Source: Patescibacteria group bacterium (GTDB lineage Bacteria; Patescibacteriota; Minisyncoccia; Phycocordibacterales; UBA12445). Taken from it: a stretch of 19,715 bases of DNA. The DNA is taken from assembly GCA_022710205.1 (NCBI GenBank), contig JAKLHJ010000007.1:1-19715 (forward strand), in the 5' to 3' direction. Positions 7,888-14,612 of the stretch are shown here, piece after piece (within the stretch, counting starts at the first letter, position 1; the number at the start of each line of letters is the position of its first letter). The translations under genes were made by a program, and so were the position numbers. The notes beneath the pieces were generated by a model. It was not told the DNA's origin. It saw only the letters and a list, made by a program, of their open reading frames with translations, and made no database searches.

Positions 7888-9816
7888 TTATTTTTCTTCC
7901 AGGACCTTCTTTAGAACGTCTTCCGGAATTTCTTTTATTTTTTTAATTTCTGCATTCCCTGCGTGCGCAGGCACGGCAGACTGATCCTCTTTTTTAATTT
8001 CTTCTGAAACTTTCGGCTCGCTTGCTTTCACAGGCTCTTCGATAACTCGCCTCGCGTGCTCGGGAGCGGCGTCATCTTTCTTGGCATCTATTTTACCGAG
8101 ATTGAAGTTCTTGTCTTTGGAACCAAGCGCTTTGGCCAAAATATTCTTCAGGTCGCCCAAATTCTCGCTTGTAGCCTTCTTTTCGTCAGAAGGAGCCCTC
8201 TTTAGAGAACTCAAAGAGACCTTCGCAGGTGACTTGGCGACGGGTTGCTGTGGTGCTGTGTGCATAGGCTTTTGAGGCGCGCTTACAGGTGCCGGCGGTG
8301 TGTGTCTTACGGGAGCTGGGGCGGCTGCAGCCGGAGCGGGATTATATGCAGGCTTCACAGGAGATGAAGGAGCCCTCATAGGAGCCGAGGTGTAAGCCGG
8401 CTTCTCTCCAAATGTTTTCTTTGGAGGAAATTCTTTTACTCCGTGCTCTTTCTTTATGAATTCAAGTTCTTGCTTAACGGCGACTTTGTCGAATTTTTCT
8501 CCCGCAGGCTTGCCCTCCGCAGGTATAGCTTCGTGCCACTTTCTGATCTCTTCTTCGACAACGTCGCGAGGCTTCGCGAATACGGCCCTCGAATTATCGA
8601 TGATATCTTTTGTAAATTTGATATCGGGAAGAGCAATAGGCGGGAGAGTCTTCGCGGAAAATGGCTGAGAACCGACTCCGTCTATCATAAGCGTGAGATA
8701 TATCTGGGCGAAACCGAGATTCACAATATCTTCGGCAGTGAACTTCGGAGCAAATATTTTCTCAAGCACTTCGGCGTCAAAAGGCCCCACACGGAATGCG
8801 ATGGTCGTGCCCACGTTGCCGAATACGGCGTTTCGCACAGTCTCCGGCATCTGCTCGATATACTGGTGAGCGATTGTTAAATTTAATTTATACTTTCTGG
8901 CCTCGGAAAGAATGTCGGCAAAAGAATCGTTCACGAACGACTGGAACTCATCTACATATACATAGAAGTTTGGAAGCTTCTTCAGGTCGATATCAGAAAC
9001 GTTCGCTCTGCTCATTGCCGCAAGATAGATCTTTGTGATAAGCATTCCTCCAATCAGGTTTGTGTTGATCTCTCCCATTCTTCCTTTTGAAAGGTTCGCG
9101 ATGAAGATCTTTTTGTTGTCCATCACTTCTCTCAAATTGAAAGATGACGTCGGCTGGCCGATGATGTTTCTGATGAGCGGGTTGGAAGAAAACTGACCGA
9201 ACTTGTTCTGGATAGAAGCTCCGGCCTCCACCATGATCTTGTCGCTATACTTCGCGAATTCATTCACCCAGAAAGATTTTACAGAAGGGTCTGTGACGTT
9301 GTCCACGACCTTCTTCCTGTAATCCTTGTCGGAAAGCATTCTGTTAATACCAAGGAGGGTCGAGCCGGGATATTCGAGGAGCGCCAAAATAATGTTCATG
9401 GAAATATATTCCATTCTCGCAGACCAGACATCCGGCCAAATCTTTTTGAACGAGGCCATGAGTCCGTTCGCGACGAGGTGCCTCTGATCCTTGCCGACGT
9501 CTTCCATCACGTTGAATGAGACCGGATAATCAATATCGTGCGGGGCAAAATATATAACGTCTTTAATTCTGTCCTTCGGAACATAATCAAGAAGAAGCTC
9601 TGCAGACTTCCCGTGCGGATCTATGAATGTCATACCGTTGCCGTTTTGGATGTCCTGAACAGCCAAGTTCTCGAGAAGGGTCGATTTTCCCATCCCCGTT
9701 TTTCCGATGACATAAACGTGCCTTGTCCTATCGGAGGTCTTTATTCCAAAAGGGGTCTTTTTGTTTCTATAATCTGTTTCCGCAAAATATGTTATATCTT
9801 TGTTATTTTCAGCCAT
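7888..9816 (-). CDS. Soluble TraG/TraD/VirD4-like ATPase with a disordered Pro/Ala-rich tail
   Basis: This 642-aa protein has a P-loop ATPase core of the conjugative coupling / HerA-VirB4 class: Walker A GKTGMGKST (38-46), a FIDPHG segment (64-69), Walker B YVYVDEF (285-291), and the motif TIAHQYIEQMP (314-324). Such enzymes form hexamers that pump DNA or drive protein export. The core begins almost at residue 1 with no membrane segments, unlike VirD4/TraG, so a partner would have to place it at the membrane. Residues about 475-560 are rich in Pro, Ala and Ser and probably disordered, followed by a Lys/Glu-rich end. An in-frame palindromic element at 7957-7976 encodes VPAHAG in this tail. It is the first gene of a glycan operon. 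No other T4SS gene is visible here. Confidence 0.85.
   Translation of the reverse strand: MAENNKDITYFAETDYRNKKTPFGIKTSDRTRHVYVIGKTGMGKSTLLENLAVQDIQNGNGMTFIDPHGKSAELLLDYVPKDRIKDVIYFAPHDIDYPVSFNVMEDVGKDQRHLVANGLMASFKKIWPDVWSARMEYISMNIILALLEYPGSTLLGINRMLSDKDYRKKVVDNVTDPSVKSFWVNEFAKYSDKIMVEAGASIQNKFGQFSSNPLIRNIIGQPTSSFNLREVMDNKKIFIANLSKGRMGEINTNLIGGMLITKIYLAAMSRANVSDIDLKKLPNFYVYVDEFQSFVNDSFADILSEARKYKLNLTIAHQYIEQMPETVRNAVFGNVGTTIAFRVGPFDAEVLEKIFAPKFTAEDIVNLGFAQIYLTLMIDGVGSQPFSAKTLPPIALPDIKFTKDIIDNSRAVFAKPRDVVEEEIRKWHEAIPAEGKPAGEKFDKVAVKQELEFIKKEHGVKEFPPKKTFGEKPAYTSAPMRAPSSPVKPAYNPAPAAAAPAPVRHTPPAPVSAPQKPMHTAPQQPVAKSPAKVSLSSLKRAPSDEKKATSENLGDLKNILAKALGSKDKNFNLGKIDAKKDDAAPEHARRVIEEPVKASEPKVSEEIKKEDQSAVPAHAGNAEIKKIKEIPEDVLKKVLEEK
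7957..7976. repeat. In-frame palindromic element within the ATPase gene
   Basis: An imperfect palindrome with a TGCGCA core, closely related to the perfect one at 15071-15088. On the minus strand it reads as VPAHAG in the low-complexity C-terminal tail. The similar sequence in an unrelated gene suggests spread of a short element into coding DNA. Confidence 0.55.
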
Positions 9817-9882
9817 AGTTTAAGAATTAGGAATTATGAATAAAGAATTAAGAATGTTTTTATAAAATCTTCAAGTCTTTCA

Positions 9883-9911
9883 ATTATAAGATAAAACGGC
9901 TTAAATTCCAA
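9883..9911 (-). promoter_or_regulatory. Sigma70-type promoter of the ATPase-glycosyltransferase operon
   Basis: On the minus strand TTGGAA (9911-9906, 4 of 6 consensus) and a perfect TATAAT (9888-9883) are separated by exactly 17 nt. The start of transcription would be near 9876, giving a leader of about 60 nt before the ATG at 9816. No Shine-Dalgarno site precedes that ATG. Confidence 0.7.
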
Positions 9912-9945
9912 ACAAAAAAGGCGGTCGTCGTTTCTGACAACCGCC
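9912..9945 (-). terminator. Rho-independent terminator of the two-TM protein gene
   Basis: Minus-strand arms GGCGGTTGTC (9945-9936) and GACGACCGCC (9929-9920) pair with one G-U, followed by a run of six U (9919-9914). It directly follows the stop at 9964 and ends before the next operon's -10 box. Confidence 0.9.
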
Positions 9946-9963
9946 ACGAGGGAGGAGAGTCCC

Positions 9964-10851
9964 CTACTTCAGTTTCTCGAGATTCGCACGAATCTCCTTC
10001 ACACGATCATCGAAGCCATTTTCTTCGGCAATCTGTTGCGCCCACTCGAAAAGTTGCTTAGCGTATTCTTTGTTCACCTTCATCCAGATCTTGGCGGCGG
10101 ACGGAAGTATGCGGACGAGAACCTTCGGATTCCCTGACCTCTCGGCGTAGGAGATGGAGTTGACGCAAGAAAGTTCGGCTAATTTTACCCCAAGCGCGTC
10201 CTCTAGTTCGGCCGCGTTCCTCCACAATAGCGCGAGCGTCTCGTGCTCTTTGCGATTTAGGCCATAACCGAGTTCATCCTCTCTTTTCAGAAGATGGCCT
10301 ATCACATCGTTGACAATCCGAAGCGCCTCCCTACGCCGCCCCGCTTTCGAGAGGATAGAGACTCTGACGTCCGCCTCATTCGCCGAGAACTGCTGGCCCG
10401 TCTTCTTCGTAAGTCTCTCCAGTTTGTCGGAGATGAGCACTGCGCAAAGAAGATACCATGCACCAAGGGTGTAATAAAACATCCGGGAAGGAACGAAAAA
10501 CCAATTAATACTGGAAGCTTTACGCGCCATGGCCCCTGCACACGTGTAGTACACGGACGAATGGGCCGACAAGCACTCGCGGGGGGTCTTGCCGAGCTTC
10601 ATCTGGAGCCAGTAGCGATATCTGGCAAGCGTGATGATGTTTGTGGTATCTTGCCACGCTCCGTCAGAAATGAGGCGATTCAGAATCTCAATACGCGACT
10701 CATCCGTCTGTGGTTTGCCGCTGTAACGTAGTTCGACCTCAAAATGCCTCAACGCCGCCTCGCGACGGCAAAAACAAAAGAAGCAGTAAAAGATGGTCGG
10801 AAGCGAGAAGAGATACACCATAAACAGGACGGGGTCGCTTACATTAGACAT
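9964..10851 (-). CDS. Two-TM membrane protein of unknown function with a helical-repeat-like C-terminus
   Basis: The product is 295 aa and I do not recognise its family. An N-terminal hydrophobic segment (about residues 7-27, Phe/Cys-rich) is followed by charged sequence, and a second hydrophobic segment lies near 122-145 (FFVPSRMFYYTLGAWYLLCAVLI). Residues about 155-295 are helical and regularly spaced (GRRREALRIVNDVIGHLL, KEYAKQLFEWAQQIAEENG), suggestive of TPR-like repeats. A strong SD GGGAGG (10864-10859) lies 7 nt upstream of the ATG, in contrast to most genes here. It is transcribed alone, from an ideal promoter (10945-10972) to its own terminator. It is Arg-rich and appears more GC-rich than its neighbours, so recent acquisition is possible but unproven. 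Confidence 0.75.
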   Translation of the reverse strand: MSNVSDPVLFMVYLFSLPTIFYCFFCFCRREAALRHFEVELRYSGKPQTDESRIEILNRLISDGAWQDTTNIITLARYRYWLQMKLGKTPRECLSAHSSVYYTCAGAMARKASSINWFFVPSRMFYYTLGAWYLLCAVLISDKLERLTKKTGQQFSANEADVRVSILSKAGRRREALRIVNDVIGHLLKREDELGYGLNRKEHETLALLWRNAAELEDALGVKLAELSCVNSISYAERSGNPKVLVRILPSAAKIWMKVNKEYAKQLFEWAQQIAEENGFDDRVKEIRANLEKLK

Positions 10852-10944
10852 TCCAATTCCTCCCTTTTCAGCAACGCGGATTTCAGATGATATCGTTTGC
10901 AGGCCTACTTACTATATATTTATCAATTTACTATTTTCCAATTT

Positions 10945-10972
10945 ATTATACACTTTTATTGGTTATTGTCAA
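10945..10972 (-). promoter_or_regulatory. Consensus sigma70 promoter of the two-TM protein gene
   Basis: On the minus strand a perfect TTGACA (10972-10967) and a perfect TATAAT (10950-10945) are separated by 16 nt. This is the strongest promoter in the window. It gives a leader of roughly 85 nt with a GGGAGG SD. Confidence 0.85.
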
Positions 10973-10989
10973 TATATACTTGACAGATG

Positions 10990-11020
10990 AACGGCTAACC
11001 ACCCAGGTTAGCCGTTTTTT
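10990..11020 (+). terminator. Terminator-like hairpin with its U-tract on the + strand
   Basis: The 11-bp perfect stem AACGGCTAACC/GGTTAGCCGTT (10990-11000 / 11006-11016, loop ACCCA) is followed on the + strand by TTTTCTT. Read on the minus strand, where the DUF4015 gene ends at 11041, the stem is preceded by an A-run but has no real U-tract after it. It may still stop that transcript. No + strand gene lies upstream. Confidence 0.65.
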
Positions 11021-11040
11021 CTTATATTTTTTATTTTTTA

Positions 11041-12246
11041 CTAATTGCCTTTCGCGACTCCCTCGGTAATAAGCGCTGTCGGAGTATATTTGTTTGAAGG
11101 GTCCCAGAGCATCCAGGAAGTTAAGCCGGAGTCGTAAGTCGCCTTCATCTGTGCGCGCACCATATCTGCTGTGTATGTCGCGCCCATATCAAAATCCTGA
11201 AGCCAAGGTCGGAGCTTGCTCGGAGTTGTGCTTGCGGCTACCGCTCTTTTTACGCCGGCATCCATAGATATTTTTACAATCTCATAAGGCACAGTAGCGG
11301 GATTTTTGTAATTATGAAAACCGGTCGGGTAATGTGACGGATATACCATCGGAGCAACATAGTCAAAATAAGATAAGGCGTTTTCTAAAACCTGACCGAT
11401 ATTAAGATCGTCTGTGTTTGTCATCGTCATTCCGAAAAGGTCTGCCGAGAGAGGCGCACCGATAGGTTTCAAATTCTTGTTTAAATATGAAAAGAATTCT
11501 CTGATCTTATCGGCCTTGCTCATTTTTTCCGGATTAAATCTGTAGCTTATATCGTTCATATTTCCGTCTGAAGGGAACCTGATGTAGTCAAAGTTAAGCT
11601 CGTCAAAACCAACCCTATAGGCCTCCTTGCCAATGGCTATCAAATAGTCCCAGACTTCTTTTGATCCCGGATCAGCCCAGGTCATCCCCTTCCTATCACC
11701 CCACGGCTTGCCTGTGCTCGCACGAAGAACCGCCAAGTCCGGTCGCTTCTTCACGAGAGCGGGATCCTGAAACGCGGCGATCCTTGCGATAACATAAATA
11801 TTTTTTGAGTGAAGCAGATCAATAAGGTCTTCAACGTCGGCAATTCTTTTTTCAAATGATCCGTTCTTCTCGAGCTCCGCGCCTTTCATCGGGAAAGAGA
11901 TCCATCCGGTGGAATCTTTCACGTCTATCACGATTGCATTTAGCTCGGTCTCGTCCACCATCTTTATAATCTTGTTTCGAAAAGACGGCGTGCCCGCTAC
12001 CCAGCTAGAGATATATACCGCCTTCACAGCCTCGGGAGTTTTTATGTGAGTCACCACGCGCTCTTTCACGGCCGGCACCACAGGCACGGTCACGGTGACA
12101 TTCGCCTGCTGGACTTTGTCATTCGCGATATATCTTATCGGTTCAACAAAAGAAAATTTTTTATACAGAAAATATGCGACAACAATAGAAAAAATCGCGA
12201 GGGCGATGATGATTCCTTCTTTTGTGTTTCCTTTCTTGTTTATCAT
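11041..12246 (-). CDS. Membrane-anchored DUF4015 glycoside-hydrolase-like protein
   Basis: This 401-aa protein has one N-terminal anchor (about residues 11-28, IIIALAIFSIVVAYFLYKK), then a short linker and a TIM-barrel-like domain of the DUF4015 family (putative glycosyl hydrolase). Family-typical stretches are AVYISSWVAG near the domain start, NAIVIDVKDSTGWISFP, IYVIARIAAFQDP, and GFDELNFDYIRFPSDG, whose acidic residues are the likely catalytic candidates, plus APMVYPSHYPTGF. It would sit outside the cytoplasmic membrane and act on a polysaccharide, but the substrate is unknown. The gene starts 3 nt after the stop of the 57-aa membrane peptide, so the two are co-transcribed. Confidence 0.88.
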   Translation of the reverse strand: MINKKGNTKEGIIIALAIFSIVVAYFLYKKFSFVEPIRYIANDKVQQANVTVTVPVVPAVKERVVTHIKTPEAVKAVYISSWVAGTPSFRNKIIKMVDETELNAIVIDVKDSTGWISFPMKGAELEKNGSFEKRIADVEDLIDLLHSKNIYVIARIAAFQDPALVKKRPDLAVLRASTGKPWGDRKGMTWADPGSKEVWDYLIAIGKEAYRVGFDELNFDYIRFPSDGNMNDISYRFNPEKMSKADKIREFFSYLNKNLKPIGAPLSADLFGMTMTNTDDLNIGQVLENALSYFDYVAPMVYPSHYPTGFHNYKNPATVPYEIVKISMDAGVKRAVAASTTPSKLRPWLQDFDMGATYTADMVRAQMKATYDSGLTSWMLWDPSNKYTPTALITEGVAKGN

Positions 12247-12249
12247 TTT

Positions 12250-12423
12250 TTAATTTCCCGTCGTCTTTTCAGACTCTAACGAAAGCCAAAGCAACACTGC
12301 CCCCAAAAGAACATATATCGCATTCTCAGTCGCGGTAGGAATGCCCATATACATCGGGGCGATTATCATATAAAGCCCTATCCCCAAAAACACCATTCTT
12401 CTTTTTTGAGTTAATCTTTTCAT
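12250..12423 (-). CDS. Small membrane protein (57 aa) of unknown function
   Basis: An ATG at 12423 opens a 57-residue frame closed by TAA at 12250-12252. It has a basic N-terminus (MKRLTQKRRM), a hydrophobic segment (VFLGIGLYMIIAPMYMGI), a short polar turn and a second hydrophobic segment (AIYVLLGAVLLWLSL), then a charged tail (ESEKTTGN). That pattern fits a two-helix membrane hairpin with the N-terminus inside. It ends 3 nt before the DUF4015 start, the same tight spacing used elsewhere in this window, which supports it being real. The start lies inside an inverted-repeat arm (12423-12435) and no clear SD is visible. No family is recognised; it may help anchor or partner the DUF4015 protein. 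Confidence 0.65.
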   Translation of the reverse strand: MKRLTQKRRMVFLGIGLYMIIAPMYMGIPTATENAIYVLLGAVLLWLSLESEKTTGN

Positions 12424-12546
12424 CCCGTTAGAAGCAGGTCGCGGTCTAACGCGCTCTCTGCTGTTTATTAAGTTATTAAATTCTTAATTCCCGTAAAGTA
12501 ACCACACCGTGTCATTCGTAGGCTGCGATCGCGGCTTCTAATGGGA
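12423..12546. repeat. 124-bp segment bounded by inverted repeats
   Basis: TCCCGTTAGAAGC (12423-12435) and GCTTCTAATGGGA (12534-12546) are inverted repeats matching at 12 of 13 positions. The left arm also makes its own hairpin (CGTTAGA 12426-12432 with TCTAACG 12445-12451). The inside is AT-rich and has no open frame. It sits between rsmI and the small membrane protein and may be a REP- or MITE-like element. Confidence 0.5.
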
Positions 12547-12552
12547 TCATAT

Positions 12553-13245
12553 CTATATATTAGCAGATCCAACCATCACCACAAACTCCCCTCTCACTTT
12601 GTCCGCGTTTTGCGTATAGTAGTCAATAATTTCCGGAACGGTCCCTATCTTTATTTCTTCAAACATTTTCGTCAGCTCTCTCGCAACGCCGATCTTTCTC
12701 CCCGGCTGCAAAAATTCCTGAAGCGACTCAAGCGACTTCATAAATCTGTGTGGAGATTCATAAAAGACTACCGGCCTCTCGCTCGCGGCTATCTCCTTGA
12801 AGAGCGTCTCGCGGCCTTTCTTGTGAGGAAGAAAACCAAGGAAAAGAAAAGATGAGTCCGTGAACCCTGAAGCGGAAAGTGCCGTAGTAAGCGCGGATGG
12901 ACCCGGGATCGGGACAACTTTCAGCTCGTCGCCAAGCTCCTCCCTCGCTTTGTTTATCAGGAAGCTTCCGGGATCGGAGATGCAAGGCGTGCCGGCGTCG
13001 GACACAAGAGCGATATTTTTGCCCTCTTTCAATACTGCGATTATCTCGTCTATCTTTGATAGCTTACTGTGAAGATGATAAGAGATTGTCGGCTTGTCTA
13101 TCTCGTATTCCTGCAAAAGCTTTTTCGTAACGCGCGTGTCTTCGCAGACGATAAGGTCGGCAGAAAGAAGCGTGTCTATCGCACGGAGCGTAATATCTTT
13201 CATATTGCCTATCGGCGTGGCTACTACATAAATAGTCGGTTCCAT
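12553..13245 (-). CDS. rsmI: 16S rRNA (cytidine(1402)-2'-O)-methyltransferase RsmI, short form
   Basis: RsmI 2'-O-methylates C1402 in the decoding centre of 16S rRNA using SAM. The 230-aa protein shows the tetrapyrrole-methylase-like fold signatures: VVATPIGNMKDIT (7-19), CEDTR (34-38), LVSDAGTPCISDPG in the SAM-binding region, and PIPGPSALTTALSASGF. RRPVVFYESPHR-type sequence (here ERPVVFYESPHR) is also characteristic. Typical RsmI has about 280 residues with a C-terminal helix-turn-helix domain; here the protein ends with the catalytic part (EFVVMVGS), as expected for a reduced genome. It starts 5 nt after the murC stop, so the two share a transcript. Confidence 0.96.
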   Translation of the reverse strand: MEPTIYVVATPIGNMKDITLRAIDTLLSADLIVCEDTRVTKKLLQEYEIDKPTISYHLHSKLSKIDEIIAVLKEGKNIALVSDAGTPCISDPGSFLINKAREELGDELKVVPIPGPSALTTALSASGFTDSSFLFLGFLPHKKGRETLFKEIAASERPVVFYESPHRFMKSLESLQEFLQPGRKIGVARELTKMFEEIKIGTVPEIIDYYTQNADKVRGEFVVMVGSANI

Positions 13246-13250
13246 ATATT

Positions 13251-14564
13251 TTATTTATTAGATATCAATCTATCAGATACGCCCGAAATGTCACCCGCCC
13301 CCATTGTGACGATTACGGAATTGGCGTCGCAATTATTTTCAAGGTATTTTGCAATATCTTCCAAAAATCTCATGTAAATTATTTCTTTTCCTGGATTGTT
13401 TTTCTTTATTTCGGCGACAAGCATCTCTGAATTGATGCTTGGGTCGACAGGCTCTCTGGCCGCATATATCTCGGGCACAAGAACCACATCCACGTCATCA
13501 AAACTTTTTGCAAAATCATCGAGAAGCAATTTTGTTCTGCTATAAAGGTGCGGCTGGAATGCTACAAATATTTTTTTGTCCTTAAAAAAGTTCCTTGCTC
13601 CCTCTAGCGTGGCCCGTATCTCTGTAGGATGATGAGCGTAGTCATCATATACCATCGCGCCGCCCTTCGTCTCCCCTTTAAATTCAAATCTGCGCCAGGT
13701 GCCGGAAAAACCTTCAAGCGCCTTGGCCGCGGACGCCTCGTCTATCTCTAATATTTCCGCCACAGACAGGGCGGCTTTCGCGTTCTCCACATTATGCGCG
13801 CCCACAACTTTTAATTTTAACTCTTCGGCTAATTTATTTTGGGAATAATCAACAATGATGCATTTTGCGTTCGCCACAATGCCCCGAAGTCTCTCATCAC
13901 TCTTGTTACAAACCAAATAGTCTTTTGGCCCGAGCTTTCCCACCAGCTCCGCAAAAGCGCTCTTTATATCTTCCAAATCGCGATAATAATCTAGATGATC
14001 ATTGTCTATATTTGTGATGACAACAATTCTCGGGGACAAATTAAGAAAAGACCTTCTGTATTCGCAAGCCTCTACAACAAAAAGATTACTCTCGCCCACC
14101 ACCAAATTGCTCATGGGCCCCTTCATAAGACTACCCACAATAATCGTCGGGTCTTTGTCTGTATCGATTAAAATTTTCCCCGTCATCGCGGTCGTCGTGG
14201 TCTTGCCGTGCGTTCCCGAGACAGCAATCGTGTATTTCTCGCGAGATATCGCACCGAGAACTTCCGGATACGAGAACATTTTTAGTCCAAGCTTTTTTGC
14301 TTTGGCAAATTCGGGGTTCGTATCATCTACTGCAATTGTATAGATAACAGTATCAGTGTCATCTTCTAAATTATTTTCATTATGACCAAAATTTATTTTA
14401 GCACCGAGCTTCTTAAGCATTGCGGTCACGGGAGAAGATGCCCTGTCTGAGCCGGTAACTGACTTACCTTGAAGAAGCAGGAGTCTTGCGATAGCAGACA
14501 CGCCTATACCGCCTATCCCAACGAAATGCGCTTTCTTTATTTCAGACAAGTTCATAATGCTCAT
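13251..14564 (-). CDS. murC: UDP-N-acetylmuramate--L-alanine ligase MurC
   Basis: MurC adds L-alanine to UDP-MurNAc, the first amino-acid step of peptidoglycan precursor synthesis, in the cytoplasm with ATP. The 437-aa protein has the N-terminal Rossmann loop GIGGIGVSAIA (16-26), the ATP-binding GTHGKTTTT (117-125, K121), the central ITNIDNDHLDYY, and the C-terminal YDDYAHHPTE, HLYSRTK and YAAREP, all typical of MurC. Two in-frame ATGs compete (14564 and 14555). The first is given, but the second would leave MNLSEIKKAHFVGIGG, closer to the usual MurC opening. The gene is divergent from the DUF5671 gene, and the -35 region of that gene's promoter overlaps the murC start. Confidence 0.96.
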   Translation of the reverse strand: MSIMNLSEIKKAHFVGIGGIGVSAIARLLLLQGKSVTGSDRASSPVTAMLKKLGAKINFGHNENNLEDDTDTVIYTIAVDDTNPEFAKAKKLGLKMFSYPEVLGAISREKYTIAVSGTHGKTTTTAMTGKILIDTDKDPTIIVGSLMKGPMSNLVVGESNLFVVEACEYRRSFLNLSPRIVVITNIDNDHLDYYRDLEDIKSAFAELVGKLGPKDYLVCNKSDERLRGIVANAKCIIVDYSQNKLAEELKLKVVGAHNVENAKAALSVAEILEIDEASAAKALEGFSGTWRRFEFKGETKGGAMVYDDYAHHPTEIRATLEGARNFFKDKKIFVAFQPHLYSRTKLLLDDFAKSFDDVDVVLVPEIYAAREPVDPSINSEMLVAEIKKNNPGKEIIYMRFLEDIAKYLENNCDANSVIVTMGAGDISGVSDRLISNK

Positions 14565-14569
14565 TTTTG

Positions 14570-14578
14570 TGATATAAT
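14570..14578 (+). promoter_or_regulatory. Extended -10 promoter of the DUF5671 gene
   Basis: TG at 14570-14571, one base, then a perfect TATAAT (14573-14578) makes an extended -10 element on the + strand. A weak -35 (TTCATA, 14551-14556) lies 16 nt upstream inside the murC start. Transcription would begin near 14585, leaving about 28 nt before the ATG at 14613. Confidence 0.65.
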
Positions 14579-14612
14579 TACCTTATTAATAATAAATATA
14601 CAATAAAAAATC

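Noticed and set aside
8443..8880. + strand frame of 145 codons opposite the ATPase gene
   Set aside because: It is antisense to the well-supported ATPase, has no recognisable motif and no RBS.
10294..10731. + strand frame of 145 codons opposite the two-TM protein
   Set aside because: Arg/Pro-rich shadow composition. The minus-strand gene has a promoter, SD and terminator. I considered it as the source of the + strand terminator at 10990-11020 but see no start signals.
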